Source of the DNA: Pseudooceanicola spongiae
GTDB taxonomy: Bacteria > Pseudomonadota > Alphaproteobacteria > Rhodobacterales > Rhodobacteraceae
Direction: 5' to 3'
Assembly: GCF_014899185.1 (NCBI RefSeq)
Contig: NZ_CP045201.1
Coordinates: 2,092,501-2,156,500 of the forward strand
DNA length: 64,000 nt
In this document: piece by piece, positions 52,300 to 62,972 of the stretch
How the letters are laid out: each line of letters starts with the position of its first letter
Numbering within the stretch: position 1 is the stretch's first letter
Notes under the pieces: generated by a model
Told to the model about the DNA's origin: nothing
Databases searched by the model: none
What the model saw: the letters and a program-made list of their open reading frames with translations, nothing else
Position numbers and translations under genes: made by a program

Positions 52300-53132
52300 T
52301 TCCGGCCTCCGATACGCAACATGCGATCAAGGATGATTGCCACGACAACGATGACGAACCCACTCTCGAACCCGAGGGAGGTGTTCACCTGGTTCAGTGC
52401 GCGCACGACAGGCACGCCAAGACCGTCAGCACCGACAAGCGCGGCGACCACGACCATGGAGAGCGACAGCATGATGGTCTGGTTCAGACCGGCCATGATC
52501 TGCGGCAGAGCATAGGGCAGTTCTACCTTGCGCAGGGTCTGGCTGGGGGTGCCGCCAAAGGCCTCGGCCGCCTCAAGCAGCGGCGTGGGCGTCGAGGACA
52601 CCCCGAGGTAGGTCAGCCGGATCGGCGCGGGCAGCACGAAGATCACGGTCGCGATCAGGCCCGGCACCATGCCGATGCCGAAAAAGACGATGGCCGGGAT
52701 CAGGTAGACGAAGGTGGGCAGCGTCTGCATCAGGTCAAGCACGGGCTGCATGAAGGCGTAAAGGCGCGGCCGGTGCGCGGCGGCGATGCCGATGGGCACC
52801 CCTATGGCCATGCAGACAATACAGGACGAGATCACCAGCGTCAGGCTCTGCGTCGTTGCCTCCCAGTAGTCCTGGTTGATGATGAACAGGAACCCCAGTG
52901 CCACGAAAAGGCAGGTCTTCCAGTTGCGTTGCAGCACCCATGTCAGGGCGACGAAACAGGCGATGATGACCAGCGGATGCGGTGTCTGCAAAATCCATTG
53001 CAGCCCGTCGATCAGCTTTTCCGCACCATTGGCGAGCGCATCAACGACGCCCGAGAAATTGTCGCGCAGCCAGTCGAAGAAATCGCTGGCCCAGTCCCCT
53101 ACGGGAATCTTGTGTTCAGTGAGCCACTCCAA
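52296..53132 (-). CDS. choW: Choline ABC transporter permease
   Basis: The product is 278 residues. It has the ProW-type membrane core with about six transmembrane segments and the coupling region RKVELPYALPQIMAGLNQTIMLSLSMVVVAALVGADGLG (quoted in part as RKVELPYALPQIMAG). The N-terminal 60 residues are an amphipathic extension usual in ChoW. It is separated from choX by 57 bases containing a stable hairpin, and overlaps choV. Confidence 0.95.
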   Translation of the reverse strand: MEWLTEHKIPVGDWASDFFDWLRDNFSGVVDALANGAEKLIDGLQWILQTPHPLVIIACFVALTWVLQRNWKTCLFVALGFLFIINQDYWEATTQSLTLVISSCIVCMAIGVPIGIAAAHRPRLYAFMQPVLDLMQTLPTFVYLIPAIVFFGIGMVPGLIATVIFVLPAPIRLTYLGVSSTPTPLLEAAEAFGGTPSQTLRKVELPYALPQIMAGLNQTIMLSLSMVVVAALVGADGLGVPVVRALNQVNTSLGFESGFVIVVVAIILDRMLRIGGRK

Positions 53133-53154
53133 GGCGACCTCCTATGTGAAATAA

Positions 53155-53175
53155 GGCCCGGTCGATGACCGGGCC
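53155..53175 (-). terminator. Intercistronic hairpin between choX and choW
   Basis: A perfect 9-bp stem GGCCCGGTC/GACCGGGCC with a 3-nt loop, followed on the minus strand by TTATTT. This is probably a partial terminator or mRNA-stabilising element that keeps choX expressed above choWV. Confidence 0.75.
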
Positions 53176-53189
53176 CTTTCAGAATTGCC

Positions 53190-54107
53190 TTACAGGCCCA
53201 GCTTCTCTTTGACGGCGGCAGCGCCATCGGCACCATCCACCGTGGTCACGCCGTCAACCCAGGACATCACCAGATCGGGGTTCGCCTTCATCCAGGCCAT
53301 CGACGCATCATCTGCATCTTCGCCGTCGTTCAGGATCTTGCCCATGATCTCGTTTTCCATCGGCAGGGTGAACTTGAGGTTGGTCAGGAACTTGCCGACA
53401 TTGGGGCATTCCGTGACATAGCCCTTGCGGGTCACGGTGTTGACGACGCCTTCACCGCCAAAGAAATCCTCGCCACCGGGGAGATATTTCAGATCGAAGT
53501 TGGCGTTCATCGGGTGCGGTTCCCAGCCGAGGAAGACGATATCCTCGTCCTTGTCGACCGCGCGGCGCACCATCGAGAGCATGCCCTGCTCGGAGCTTTC
53601 GACGATCTTGAAGTCTTTCAGACCGAACTTGTTCTCGTCCGCCAGGCTGACGAGGTAGGCGTTGCCTTCATTGCCGGGCTCGATGCCGTAGATCTTGTCG
53701 TCCAGATCATCGGCGAACTTGGCGATATCGGCGTAGGATTTCAGGCCCTTTTCGTAGGTATAGGCAGGCACGGCGAGGGTGTACTTGGTGCCGGTCAGGT
53801 TGGTTGCGACCGATTCAATCTCGCCCGATTCCAAGTAGGGATTGATGGCGCTGTTCTGCGCCGGCATCCAGTTGCCCAGAAACACATCGACGTCGTCGCT
53901 GTCGAGCGAGGCGAAGGTCACGGGAACGGACAGAACCTTGACGTCGACGTCGTAGCCCAGAGCCTCAAGCACCTGCTTGGAGGCGGAGGTGGTGGAGGTG
54001 ATGTCCGTCCAGCCGACATCCGAAAAGATCACTTTTTCGCAGTTTGCGTAGGCGGCACCGGCGGTCAAAGCCAGCGCACTGGTCATGGTCAGCAGAGTCT
54101 TTGTCAT
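53190..54107 (-). CDS. choX: Choline ABC transporter periplasmic binding protein
   Basis: The product is 305 residues from the ATG at 54107, with AAGGA six bases upstream. A signal peptide ends near AGAAYA. The mature part is an OpuAC-type binding protein (VIFSDVGWTDITSTTSASKQVLEALGYDV, FLGNWMP, FLGWEPHPMN), with the aromatic residues that form the choline cage. It is the first gene of choXWV, diverging from betI across a BetI box. Confidence 0.96.
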   Translation of the reverse strand: MTKTLLTMTSALALTAGAAYANCEKVIFSDVGWTDITSTTSASKQVLEALGYDVDVKVLSVPVTFASLDSDDVDVFLGNWMPAQNSAINPYLESGEIESVATNLTGTKYTLAVPAYTYEKGLKSYADIAKFADDLDDKIYGIEPGNEGNAYLVSLADENKFGLKDFKIVESSEQGMLSMVRRAVDKDEDIVFLGWEPHPMNANFDLKYLPGGEDFFGGEGVVNTVTRKGYVTECPNVGKFLTNLKFTLPMENEIMGKILNDGEDADDASMAWMKANPDLVMSWVDGVTTVDGADGAAAVKEKLGL

Positions 54108-54145
54108 TGCGTATCCTTCATGTTGGCGCATGGGTTGCTTTTTTG

Positions 54146-54165
54146 TTGATTGATGAGTTAATCAA
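54146..54165. promoter_or_regulatory. BetI box between choX and betI
   Basis: TTGATT-GATGAGTT-AATCAA, a 20-bp element with perfect 6-bp arms that matches known BetI operators in its TTGATT...AATCAA ends. It lies 38 bases before choX and 49 bases before betI, so it can control both directions. Choline would relieve repression. Confidence 0.85.
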
Positions 54166-54214
54166 AAACGATGAGACGCTAAAAGTAAAGCGTTGTGGAT
54201 GAAAGGACAGTGAC

Positions 54215-54808
54215 ATGCCAAAGGTCGGGATGGAACCGGTTCGAAAAAAGGCACTGATCCACGCGACCATCGCGGAGATCGGAGAGGCCGGGACTCTGGA
54301 GGTCACGGTCAGCCAGATTGCGAAGCGTGCGGGCATGTCCTCGGCGCTGGCACATCACTATTTCGGCTCCAAGGAACAGATGTTTCTGGCGACGATGCGC
54401 TATGTCATGCGCGAATACGGCGAGACGGTGCTGAGCAACCTCAAGGCGGCCACAACGCCCGAGGCCCGGATTCGCGCCATCACGGATTCGAGCTTTGATT
54501 CCAGCCAGTTCGAGCGCGAGGTGATCGCGGCTTGGCTGAACTTCTACGTCCGCGCCCTGCGCTCGGATCAGACGCGCCGCCTGTTGCAGGTCTATGCACG
54601 CCGTCTGCACAGCAACCTGATCCACGATCTGAAAAAGCTGTTCGAGCCGGAGATCGCCGAGGAGATCGCGCAAGGCCTCGCCTCGCTGATCGACGGGTTC
54701 TACGTACGCTCGGCCCTGCAGGAAAGCGTGCCCGAGATCGGGCAGATCAAGGCGATGGTCAACGACTACCTAACACTTTGGCTCGAAAGGAAAAATCGTG
54801 GCGCATAA
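54215..54808 (+). CDS. betI: TetR-family choline-responsive repressor BetI
   Basis: The product is 197 residues, the standard BetI length. The helix-turn-helix (VTVSQIAKRAGMSSALAHHYFGSKEQMFLATMRYV, quoted in part as MSSALAHHYFGSKEQ) and the C-terminal QVYARRLHSNLIHDLKKLF match BetI. It represses bet and cho genes without choline. Its end overlaps betC by 11 bases. Confidence 0.96.
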   Translation: MPKVGMEPVRKKALIHATIAEIGEAGTLEVTVSQIAKRAGMSSALAHHYFGSKEQMFLATMRYVMREYGETVLSNLKAATTPEARIRAITDSSFDSSQFEREVIAAWLNFYVRALRSDQTRRLLQVYARRLHSNLIHDLKKLFEPEIAEEIAQGLASLIDGFYVRSALQESVPEIGQIKAMVNDYLTLWLERKNRGA

Positions 54809-56318
54809 GCAGCCCAACATCCTCATCTTCATGGTCGATCAACTGAACGGAACGCTGTTCCCCGACGGCCCCGCTGAGTGGTTGCACGCGCCAAATATCA
54901 AGGCGCTTGCCGCACGCTCCACCCGGTTTGCCAATGCCTATACCGGCTCGCCTTTGTGCGCCCCGGCGCGGGCCAGCTATATGTCCGGGCAGTTGCCGCG
55001 CCGCACCCGCGTTTACGACAACGCCGCCGAATTCGGCAGCGCCATCCCGACCTATGCGCACCACCTGCGCCGCGCCGGCTATCAGACCTATCTGTCTGGC
55101 AAGATGCACTTTGTCGGCCCCGACCAGCTGCACGGGTTCGAAAAGCGCCTGACGACGGACATCTACCCCGCCGATTTCGGCTGGACGCCGGATTACCGCA
55201 AACCGGGCGAGCGGATCGACTGGTGGTATCACAACATGGGCTCCGTCACCGGTTCGGGCGTGGCCGAGATCACCAACCAGATGGAATACGATGACGAGGT
55301 CGCCTTTCAGGCCCGCCAAAAGGTCTATCAGCTGGGCCGGGGTCTGGACGAACGGCCCTGGATGATGACGGTCAGCTTCACCCATCCGCATGACCCCTAC
55401 GTCGCGCGCAAGAAATACTGGGACCTCTACGAGGATTGCGACCACCTTGAGCCGGAGGTCGGCACCCTTGGATACGACGATCTGGATGCCCATTCCCAGC
55501 GCATCTTTGATGCCAATGACGCGAAGAAAACCGATATAACTCAGGATGATGTGCGCCGCTCGCGCCGCGCCTACTTCGCCAATATCAGCTATCTCGACGA
55601 CAAGATCGGCGAGATCATGGAGGCGCTGGAGGGCACGCGGCAGACCGAGGATACGGTGATCCTGTTCGTGTCGGATCACGGCGACATGCTGGGCAACAAG
55701 GGGCTGTGGTTCAAGATGACCTTCCTGGAAGGCTCGTCCCGCGTGCCGATGATGATCGCCGCGCCGCAGATGCCCGCAGGTCTGATCGAGACGCCGGTCT
55801 CGACCGTCGACGTCAACCCGACGCTGGCCGATCTGGCCGGCATCGACCTTTCCGAGATCATGCCCTGGACCGATGGCGAATCGCTGGTGCCGCTGGCCAA
55901 TGGCACGGCGCGCACCACGCCGGTGAAGATGGAGTACGCCGCCGAGGCCTCCTATGCGCCCCTCGTCGGGTTGCGCCAGGACCAGTGGAAATACATCCAC
56001 TGCGAACTGGACCCGCCGCTGCTGTTCAACGTCGAAACCGACCCGAACGAGCTGGTGAACCTGGCGCAGGACCCCGCGCACGCTGAAATCGCAGCGGCCT
56101 TTGCCGAGGCGGTCGCGGAATACTGGAACATGGAAGATTTCGACGCCGAGGTCCGCGAAAGCCAGGCCCGCCGTCTGATCGTCTACGAGGCCCTGCGCAA
56201 CGGCGACTATTTCCCGTGGGATTTCGAGCCGCTGCAGAAAGCCTCAGAGCGCTACATGCGCAACCACATGGATCTGAACGTGCTGGAGAACAATCAGCGC
56301 TTTCCCAGAGGAGAATGA
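54798..56318 (+). CDS. betC: Choline-sulfatase
   Basis: The product is 506 residues from a GTG at 54798 with AAGGA upstream. It has the sulfatase signature [15 protein letters not shown], in which Cys54 becomes formylglycine, and the BetC-specific C-terminus ([22 protein letters not shown]). It hydrolyses choline-O-sulfate to choline and sulfate in the cytoplasm. The position between betI and betB is typical of Rhizobiales and Rhodobacteraceae. Confidence 0.97.
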   Translation: MAHKQPNILIFMVDQLNGTLFPDGPAEWLHAPNIKALAARSTRFANAYTGSPLCAPARASYMSGQLPRRTRVYDNAAEFGSAIPTYAHHLRRAGYQTYLSGKMHFVGPDQLHGFEKRLTTDIYPADFGWTPDYRKPGERIDWWYHNMGSVTGSGVAEITNQMEYDDEVAFQARQKVYQLGRGLDERPWMMTVSFTHPHDPYVARKKYWDLYEDCDHLEPEVGTLGYDDLDAHSQRIFDANDAKKTDITQDDVRRSRRAYFANISYLDDKIGEIMEALEGTRQTEDTVILFVSDHGDMLGNKGLWFKMTFLEGSSRVPMMIAAPQMPAGLIETPVSTVDVNPTLADLAGIDLSEIMPWTDGESLVPLANGTARTTPVKMEYAAEASYAPLVGLRQDQWKYIHCELDPPLLFNVETDPNELVNLAQDPAHAEIAAAFAEAVAEYWNMEDFDAEVRESQARRLIVYEALRNGDYFPWDFEPLQKASERYMRNHMDLNVLENNQRFPRGE

Positions 56319-56320
56319 CA

Positions 56321-57781
56321 ATGAAAGACGTCCAACCCAAGGGCAGCCACTTCATTGATGGCGCCTATGTCGAAGACACCGCCGGCCGCGTGATCAACTG
56401 CGTCTATGCCGCAACGGGCGAGGTCGTGGCCAAGCTGCACTCGGCCACCCCTGCCGTGATCGCGCAAGCGCTGGACTCGGCCAAGCGCGCGCAAAAGGAA
56501 TGGGCGGCCCTGCCCCCGGTCGAACGGGGCCGCGTGCTGCGCCGCGTTGCTGACATCTTGCGCGAACGGAATGAGGCCCTGTCGGAGCTTGAGACGATCG
56601 ACACCGGCAAGCCCATTCAGGAAACGCTGGTGGCGGATGCGACCTCTGGCGCCGACGCGCTGGAATACTACGGTGGCATCACCGCCTCGATCACCGGCGA
56701 GAGCGTGCCGCTGGGCGGTGATTTCGTCTATACGATTCGCGAACCGCTCGGCGTCTGTGTCGGCATCGGGGCGTGGAACTATCCGACGCAAATCGCCTGC
56801 TGGAAGTCCGCGCCCGCGCTGGCCTGCGGCAATGCCATGGTGTTCAAGCCGTCCGAGATGACGCCGCTCTGCGCGCTGAAACTGGCCGAGATCTATGTCG
56901 AGGCCGGGGCCCCTGCGGGCCTGTTCAACGTCGTCAACGGCTATGGCGATGTCGGGGCCGCGCTCGTCACCGATTCCCGCGTCGACAAGGTGTCGCTGAC
57001 CGGCTCGGTCCCCACGGGCCGCAAGGTCTATGCCGCAGCAGCCGAGGGCATCCGCCACGTCACGATGGAGCTGGGCGGCAAATCCCCCCTGATCGTTTTC
57101 GAGGATGCGGATATCGAGAACGCCGTTTCCGCCGCGATCAACGCCAACTTCTATTCCACCGGACAGATCTGCTCCAACGGCACCCGCGTGTTTGTGCACG
57201 CCGATATCGCCGAAGCCTTTGCCGCGCGGCTGGTTGAGCGCACCAAAACCGCCGTGATCGGCGACCCGCTGGACCCCGAGACCAACATCGGCCCGATGGT
57301 CACCGACACGCAGCGCGCCAAAGTGCTGGAATACATCGAGATCGGCAAGTCCGAGGGCGCCAAGCTGCTGTTGGGCGGCGGTATTCCCGCGGGCTTCGAG
57401 ACCGGCAACTATATCGAACCGACGATCTTTTCCGGCGTCACCGACGACATGCGCATCGCCGCGGAGGAGATCTTTGGCCCCGTCATGGCGATCCTGACCT
57501 TCACCAGTGAGGAAGAGGCGATCACCCGCGCCAATGCCACTGAATTCGGCCTCGCCGCCGGGGTTTTCACCAATGATATCAAGCGCGGCCACCGCGTCGT
57601 GGCGCAGCTGGAGGCCGGCACCTGCTGGATCAACCAGTACAACCTGACGCCGGTCGAGGCGCCCTTCGGCGGCGTCAAGATGTCCGGTGTGGGCCGTGAA
57701 AACGCCCGCGCCGCCCTGGAACACTACAGCCAGATCAAATCGGTTTACGTCGCGCTGAGCGATGTTGAATCGGCATTCTGA
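56321..57781 (+). CDS. betB: Betaine aldehyde dehydrogenase
   Basis: The product is 486 residues. The aldehyde dehydrogenase core is complete: [13 protein letters not shown], the general base Glu250 in [10 protein letters not shown], and the nucleophile Cys284 in [15 protein letters not shown]. The BetB-specific [22 protein letters not shown] is present. It oxidises betaine aldehyde to glycine betaine with NAD(P). The ATG at 56321 follows the betC stop by two bases, with GGAG eight bases upstream. Confidence 0.97.
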   Translation: MKDVQPKGSHFIDGAYVEDTAGRVINCVYAATGEVVAKLHSATPAVIAQALDSAKRAQKEWAALPPVERGRVLRRVADILRERNEALSELETIDTGKPIQETLVADATSGADALEYYGGITASITGESVPLGGDFVYTIREPLGVCVGIGAWNYPTQIACWKSAPALACGNAMVFKPSEMTPLCALKLAEIYVEAGAPAGLFNVVNGYGDVGAALVTDSRVDKVSLTGSVPTGRKVYAAAAEGIRHVTMELGGKSPLIVFEDADIENAVSAAINANFYSTGQICSNGTRVFVHADIAEAFAARLVERTKTAVIGDPLDPETNIGPMVTDTQRAKVLEYIEIGKSEGAKLLLGGGIPAGFETGNYIEPTIFSGVTDDMRIAAEEIFGPVMAILTFTSEEEAITRANATEFGLAAGVFTNDIKRGHRVVAQLEAGTCWINQYNLTPVEAPFGGVKMSGVGRENARAALEHYSQIKSVYVALSDVESAF

Positions 57782-57792
57782 GAGGACACCAC

Positions 57793-59454
57793 ATGGACGC
57801 GGATTTCGTCATCATCGGGTCAGGCTCGGCAGGGTCGGTCATGGCCGCGCGGCTGTCGGAAGACGCGGCCAACAGCGTGATTGTGCTTGAGTTCGGCGGC
57901 ACCGACGCCGGCCCCTTCATCCAGATGCCAGCGGCGCTGAGCTATCCGATGAACATGAAGCGCTATGACTGGGGCTTTGCCTCGGACCCTGAGCCGGGGC
58001 TGGGCGGGCGCACTCTGGCGACGCCGCGCGGCAAGGTCGTGGGCGGGTCATCCTCGATCAACGGGATGGTCTATGTGCGCGGTCATGCCCGCGATTTCGA
58101 CCATTGGGCCGAGAGCGGCGCGGCGGGTTGGGGCTTTGCCGACGTGCTGCCCTACTTCAAGCGCATGGAAGACTGGCACGACGGCGGCCATGGCGGCGAC
58201 GCCAGCTGGCGTGGCAAGGGCGGCCCGTTGCATGTGACGCGCGGCCCCCGGAAAAACCCGCTGTTTCAGGCCTTTGTCGAGGCTGGCGCCCAGGCGGGGT
58301 TCGAGCTGACCGACGACTACAACGGCGAGAAACAGGAAGGCTTCGGCCCGATGGAGCAGACGGTCTGGAAGGGCCGCCGCTGGTCCACCGCCAATGCCTA
58401 TCTGAAACCGGCGCTCAAGCGCGACAATATCGAACTGGTGCGCTGCTTCGCCCGCCGTGTGGTCATCGAGAATGGCCGTGCCGTGGGTGTCGAGATTGAG
58501 CGTGGCGGCAAGATCGAGGTGGTGCGCGCGCGCCGCGAGGTGATCATCGCCGCGTCGTCGATCAACTCGCCCAAGATCCTGATGCTGTCGGGCATCGGCC
58601 CTGCGGCGCATCTGGCCGAGCATGGCATCGAGGTGGTCGCCGACCGCCCCGGCGTCGGGCAGAACCTGCAGGACCACCTTGAGCTTTATATCCAGCAGGC
58701 CAGCACGCAGCCGATCACGCTCTACAAACACTGGAACCTCTGGGGCAAGGCGATTGCCGGGGCCGAATGGCTGTTCTTCAAGAGCGGTCTGGGCAGCTCG
58801 AACCAGTTTGAAAGCGCGGCCTTCATCCGCTCAAAACCCGGTGTCGAATACCCTGACATCCAGTACCACTTTCTGCCGATCGCCGTGCGTTATGACGGCA
58901 AGGCGGCGGCCGAGGGGCACGGGTTTCAGGCCCACGTCGGGCCTATGCGCTCAAAATCCCGGGGCGAGATCACGCTGACCAGCGCCGATCCCAAGGATGC
59001 GCCGCGGATTTTCTTCAACTACATGTCCCATCCCGACGACTGGGAAGACTTCCGCCACTGCATCCGCACCACGCGCGAGATCTTCGGCCAGGCGGCCTTT
59101 GATCCCTATCGCGGCAAGGAAATCATGCCGGGCAGCGCCGCCCAGAGCGACGAGGCGCTGGACGCCCATATCCGCGAACACGCCGAGAGCGCCTATCACC
59201 CCTGCGGCACCTGCAAGATGGGGCGCGCGGATGATCCGATGGCCGTGGTCGACCCGGAATGCCGCGTGATCGGCGTCGAGGGACTGCGCGTCGCCGACAG
59301 CTCGATCTTTCCGCGCATCACCAATGGCAACCTGAATGGGCCGTCGATCATGGTGGGGGAAAAGGCCTCGGATCACATCCTCGGCAAGGCGATGCTGGCG
59401 CCGGAAAATGCCGAGCCCTGGATCAACCCGCGCTGGCAAGAAAGCGACCGCTGA
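57793..59454 (+). CDS. betA: Choline dehydrogenase
   Basis: The product is 553 residues. It is a GMC oxidoreductase with the FAD motif [17 protein letters not shown], the GMC signatures [18 protein letters not shown] and [14 protein letters not shown], and the active-site region [10 protein letters not shown]. It oxidises choline to betaine aldehyde. It is the last gene of the bet operon and is followed by a strong terminator. Confidence 0.97.
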   Translation: MDADFVIIGSGSAGSVMAARLSEDAANSVIVLEFGGTDAGPFIQMPAALSYPMNMKRYDWGFASDPEPGLGGRTLATPRGKVVGGSSSINGMVYVRGHARDFDHWAESGAAGWGFADVLPYFKRMEDWHDGGHGGDASWRGKGGPLHVTRGPRKNPLFQAFVEAGAQAGFELTDDYNGEKQEGFGPMEQTVWKGRRWSTANAYLKPALKRDNIELVRCFARRVVIENGRAVGVEIERGGKIEVVRARREVIIAASSINSPKILMLSGIGPAAHLAEHGIEVVADRPGVGQNLQDHLELYIQQASTQPITLYKHWNLWGKAIAGAEWLFFKSGLGSSNQFESAAFIRSKPGVEYPDIQYHFLPIAVRYDGKAAAEGHGFQAHVGPMRSKSRGEITLTSADPKDAPRIFFNYMSHPDDWEDFRHCIRTTREIFGQAAFDPYRGKEIMPGSAAQSDEALDAHIREHAESAYHPCGTCKMGRADDPMAVVDPECRVIGVEGLRVADSSIFPRITNGNLNGPSIMVGEKASDHILGKAMLAPENAEPWINPRWQESDR

Positions 59455-59474
59455 GCCTGCGCAGGAAATAGGCC

Positions 59475-59500
59475 AAACCCCCTGTGGCACAGGGGGTTTT
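59475..59500 (+). terminator. Rho-independent terminator of the bet operon
   Basis: A perfect 11-bp stem AAACCCCCTGT/ACAGGGGGTTT (59475-59485 and 59489-59499) with a 3-nt loop, running into TTTT, 21 bases after the betA stop. Confidence 0.9.
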
Positions 59501-59652
59501 CCACCCGAATGGGCGAAAATCAACCGCGCCTGCATACAAGTGCTTTGATATCTTAAAAATTTGTTCATTAAATGACAGAAAGATCATCTTGAAACGCCAT
59601 GTGAATCGCCTCGGCGCGACGTGGTTCAAGGACAAAAACGGCAGGCAGGCAC

Positions 59653-60123
59653 GTGATAGCACAACCGCAGACAGGGTTTCAGCTGAGCCATGAGGGGCAC
59701 AATGTTGTGCAAACCCAATATGCTGCGCTGTGCTATCGTCTGATCAGGGACAAGCCTCAGGTGCTGCTGATCACCTCGCGCGGGACCGGGCGCTGGATCA
59801 TCCCGAAGGGCTGGCCGATGCAGGGCAAACCCCCCGGGGCCGCCGCGCTGCAGGAAGCCTATGAGGAAGCGGGCGTGGTCGGGCGCGTGACCGAGCTGCC
59901 TCTGGGCATGTATTCCTACGCCAAGACACTGTCGAACGCGCGGCTGGTGCCCTGCATCGGGGTCGTCTACGCGGTGCGCGTCGATGCGATGAAGGGCCGG
60001 TTTCCCGAAGAAGGCGAGCGGCGTCGCAAGTGGTTCTCGCGCAAGAAGGCCGCCCGCAAGGTGGGCGAAACCGAACTGGCGCGCATCATCCGCGATTTCG
60101 ACCCGTCGCAGGTGGATCTCTAG
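59653..60123 (+). CDS. Nudix hydrolase
   Basis: The product is 156 residues from a GTG at 59653. The Nudix box reads GKPPGAAALQEAYEEAGVVG, preceded by GRWIIPKGWPM, as in the diphosphoinositol/diadenosine polyphosphate hydrolase-like group. It cleaves a nucleoside-diphosphate-linked substrate that cannot be named. It appears monocistronic and lies before the DUF1178 gene. Confidence 0.9.
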   Translation: MIAQPQTGFQLSHEGHNVVQTQYAALCYRLIRDKPQVLLITSRGTGRWIIPKGWPMQGKPPGAAALQEAYEEAGVVGRVTELPLGMYSYAKTLSNARLVPCIGVVYAVRVDAMKGRFPEEGERRRKWFSRKKAARKVGETELARIIRDFDPSQVDL

Positions 60124-60201
60124 ACCCGCGGGTACAGGAAATCTTGCATCTGCCGCGCGCGTGATTATGTGATGGGGCAGAGATATTCCAATGGGTTGCC
60201 C

Positions 60202-60639
60202 ATGATCCAGTTCACGCTGAAATGCGACTCCGACCACCGCTTCGACAGCTGGTTCCAGTCTTCTGCGGCCTATGACAAGCTGGCGACGGCGGGCATGGTC
60301 AGCTGTTCGGTCTGTGGGTCGAGCAAGGTCAGCAAGGCGCTGATGGCGCCGCGCGTGAACACCGCACAGCCGCCCGAAACTCCGGCCAAACCCACGCGCC
60401 CGCTGTCCGAGCCCGCCAGCGACGCCGAACGCGCCATGGCCGAACTGCGCCGCAAGGTCGAGGCGAATGCGACCTATGTGGGCGGCAACTTTGCCAGCGA
60501 GGCGCGTGCGATCCACGACGGCTCCAGCCCCGACCGCCCGATCTATGGCGAGGCCAAGCCAGAAGAGGCCCGTGCGCTGATCGAGGAGGGCGTGCCGGTC
60601 ATGCCCCTGCCCTTCGCGCCGGGCCGCAAGACCAACTAG
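60202..60639 (+). CDS. DUF1178 family protein
   Basis: The product is 145 residues from the ATG at 60202. It starts with the DUF1178 signature IQFTLKCDSDHRFDSWFQSS and a CSVCGS zinc-ribbon-like pair, and ends in the conserved YGEAKPEEARALIEEGVPVMPLPF. The family is common in alphaproteobacteria and has no known function. Its neighbours (Nudix, SDR) do not reveal a role. Confidence 0.92.
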   Translation: MIQFTLKCDSDHRFDSWFQSSAAYDKLATAGMVSCSVCGSSKVSKALMAPRVNTAQPPETPAKPTRPLSEPASDAERAMAELRRKVEANATYVGGNFASEARAIHDGSSPDRPIYGEAKPEEARALIEEGVPVMPLPFAPGRKTN

Positions 60640-60669
60640 GCTGACATCGAACCGAAGGGGAGAGGATCC

Positions 60670-61317
60670 ATGCATGTTGTGATCACAGGGGCGAGCCGGG
60701 GCATTGGCGAAGGTCTTGCCAGACGCTTTCGCGACCGGGGCGACCGCGTCACGGCCACCTCGACCAAGGGCGGCGATGGTTTGGTGGCGCTGGACGTCAC
60801 ACAGCCCGACAGCATCAAGGCTTTTGCCGAAGCGGTCGAGGGGCCGGTTGATCTGCTGATCTGCAACGCCGGGGTCTACCTCGACAAGGGGCAGGCGCTG
60901 GAGGGGGGCTTTGACGCCGCAACCTGGGCGCAGACCATGGCCGTCAATGTCGCGGGGCCGTTCCTGAGTGTGCAGGCGCTGCTGCCAAAGCTGCGCGCCT
61001 CGGCGCTGGCGGGCAAGGTCGCGATCATCGCCTCGGCCATGGGCAGCCAGGCACGTGCACCGGGTGGCAGCTATATCTATCGCGCCTCCAAGGCGGCGGT
61101 GGTCAATGTCGGGCGCAACCTCGCGGCGGATCTGGCGGCAGATGGCATTGCCGTCGGCGTCTATCATCCGGGCTGGGTGCAGACCGACATGGGCGGCGCG
61201 GGCGCGGATATCGACACCGCAACCTCAACCGCCGGGCTGATCCGGCGCTTTGACGCCCTCTCGCCCGCCACCACGGGCTGCTTTGAGGCATGGGACGGCG
61301 CACCGATCCCGTTCTGA
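60670..61317 (+). CDS. Short-chain dehydrogenase/reductase
   Basis: The product is 215 residues, short for an SDR. It has the NAD(P) motif VVITGASRGIGEGLARRF, the LLICNAGVY motif, and an active-site YIYRASKAAVVN with Tyr and Lys. The substrate is unknown. It follows the DUF1178 gene by 30 bases and may be co-transcribed. Confidence 0.92.
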   Translation: MHVVITGASRGIGEGLARRFRDRGDRVTATSTKGGDGLVALDVTQPDSIKAFAEAVEGPVDLLICNAGVYLDKGQALEGGFDAATWAQTMAVNVAGPFLSVQALLPKLRASALAGKVAIIASAMGSQARAPGGSYIYRASKAAVVNVGRNLAADLAADGIAVGVYHPGWVQTDMGGAGADIDTATSTAGLIRRFDALSPATTGCFEAWDGAPIPF

Positions 61318-61436
61318 GGGCGGCTGCGTTGCGCAAAATCGCCTCGCGGCCTTGTAAAAGCGCGCTTGCGCTGCGCCTTGTCCGCGCGTAAACCGCCTGC
61401 GATCTGCATGGTAGGACTACGGGCGAAGGACCAGAT

Positions 61437-62675
61437 ATGCCTGTTCTCGTGATGAAATTCGGCGGTACTTCCGTCGCCAACCTTGACCGTATCCGCCGCG
61501 CTGCCAAGCGCGTGGGGGTTGAGGTCGCTAAAGGCTATGACGTCATCGTCATCGTCTCGGCCATGTCCGGCAAGACCAATGAACTGGTCGGCTGGGTGAA
61601 CGAGACCTCGCCGATGTATGACGCGCGTGAATATGACGCCGTTGTCAGCTCGGGTGAAAACGTCACCGCCGGGTTGATGGCGCTGACGCTTCAGGAAATG
61701 GATATTCCGGCGCGCAGCTGGCAGGGCTGGCAAGTGCCGCTCAAGACCAACAGCGCGCATTCCTCGGCCCGGATCGAAGAGATCCCGAACGACAACATCA
61801 ACGCCAAGTTCGCCGAGGGCATGAAGGTGGCCGTGGTCGCAGGCTTTCAGGGCGTCAGCCCCGAGGGGCGCATCACCACGCTGGGCCGGGGTGGCTCTGA
61901 CACCACCGCCGTCGCCTTTGCCGCGGCCTTTGATGCCGAGCGTTGCGATATCTACACGGACGTTGATGGCATTTACACCACCGATCCCCGCGTCGCCCCC
62001 AAGGCGCGCAAGCTCGACAAGATCGCCTTCGAGGAAATGCTGGAACTTGCCAGCCTCGGGGCCAAGGTTCTGCAGACCCGCTCGGTCGAGCTGGCGATGC
62101 GCTATAACGTCAAACTGCGCGTTCTTTCGAGTTTCGAGGAACCATCCGACACAGCCGGCACCCTTGTCTGTGCCGAGGAGGACATCATGGAATCCAACGT
62201 CGTCAACGGGATCGCCTATTCCCGCGAAGAAGCGAAGATGACCCTGATCTCGGTCGCCGACCGTCCGGGCATCGCCGCCAAGATCTTTGGCCCGCTGTCA
62301 GAGGCCGGCATCAACGTCGATATGATCATCCAGAACATCGCCGAGGAAGGTCGCACCGACATGACCTTCTCCTGCCCCACTGAACAGGTGAAGCGGGCCG
62401 AAAAGGCGCTGAACGATGCCAAGGATCGCGGCGATATCAACTTCCACGACCTGGTCGCCGACACCAACGTCTGCAAGATTTCCGCCGTCGGCATCGGCAT
62501 GCGGTCGCAATCGGGCGTCGCTGCGAAGATGTTCAAGACCCTCTCGGACGAGGGGATCAACATCAAGGTCATCGCCACCTCCGAGATCAAGATTTCCGTA
62601 CTGATCGACCGCAAGTACATGGAGCTGGCCGTACAGGCCCTGCATGACGCCTTCGAGCTCGACAAGGCCAACTGA
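61437..62675 (+). CDS. lysC: Aspartate kinase
   Basis: The product is 412 residues. The kinase domain starts with VMKFGGTSVANLDRIRR and contains TTLGRGGSDTTAVAFAAA. Two ACT domains follow (ISVADRPGIAAKIFGPLSEAGINVDMI and the region near ISAVGIGMRSQSGVAAKMFKTL, both cited in part), which bind lysine and threonine for feedback control. It phosphorylates aspartate at the start of lysine, threonine and methionine synthesis. An internal start for a beta subunit is likely, as in related genes. Confidence 0.96.
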   Translation: MPVLVMKFGGTSVANLDRIRRAAKRVGVEVAKGYDVIVIVSAMSGKTNELVGWVNETSPMYDAREYDAVVSSGENVTAGLMALTLQEMDIPARSWQGWQVPLKTNSAHSSARIEEIPNDNINAKFAEGMKVAVVAGFQGVSPEGRITTLGRGGSDTTAVAFAAAFDAERCDIYTDVDGIYTTDPRVAPKARKLDKIAFEEMLELASLGAKVLQTRSVELAMRYNVKLRVLSSFEEPSDTAGTLVCAEEDIMESNVVNGIAYSREEAKMTLISVADRPGIAAKIFGPLSEAGINVDMIIQNIAEEGRTDMTFSCPTEQVKRAEKALNDAKDRGDINFHDLVADTNVCKISAVGIGMRSQSGVAAKMFKTLSDEGINIKVIATSEIKISVLIDRKYMELAVQALHDAFELDKAN

Positions 62676-62972
62676 TCGGCCGTCTTGCGGCTGCCTGATT
62701 ATTAGGACAGGCGCCGCGCCGTGACTGCCTGAAAAAACAATTTGATCCGCGCGCTTCGGCGGCGCGGATCAACGCCATAAAAGCGCTGTGGGGCAAGGGC
62801 CTGAGCCCGTCTCGCGCTTCGGCCAAAATCCCCCCTGCGCGCATCTGCCCGCGCCTTTGCACTCAGATAGTCGTTTCGCTTGCCCCCCGGCTGTGGTCTA
62901 GTCACAGCGGTCGCGAGCCGTGCAGATTTCGCCCGCTCTGCGACCACTAATGGGGACAGGGAACCCGACGGG
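62676..62972. other. Intergenic region with an 11-bp hairpin
   Basis: TTGATCCGCGC/GCGCGGATCAA (62742-62752 and 62762-62772), a perfect stem with a TTCG-containing loop. T-rich sequence follows it only on the minus strand; on the plus strand it could still slow transcription after lysC. The ptsP promoter should lie to its right. Confidence 0.55.
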
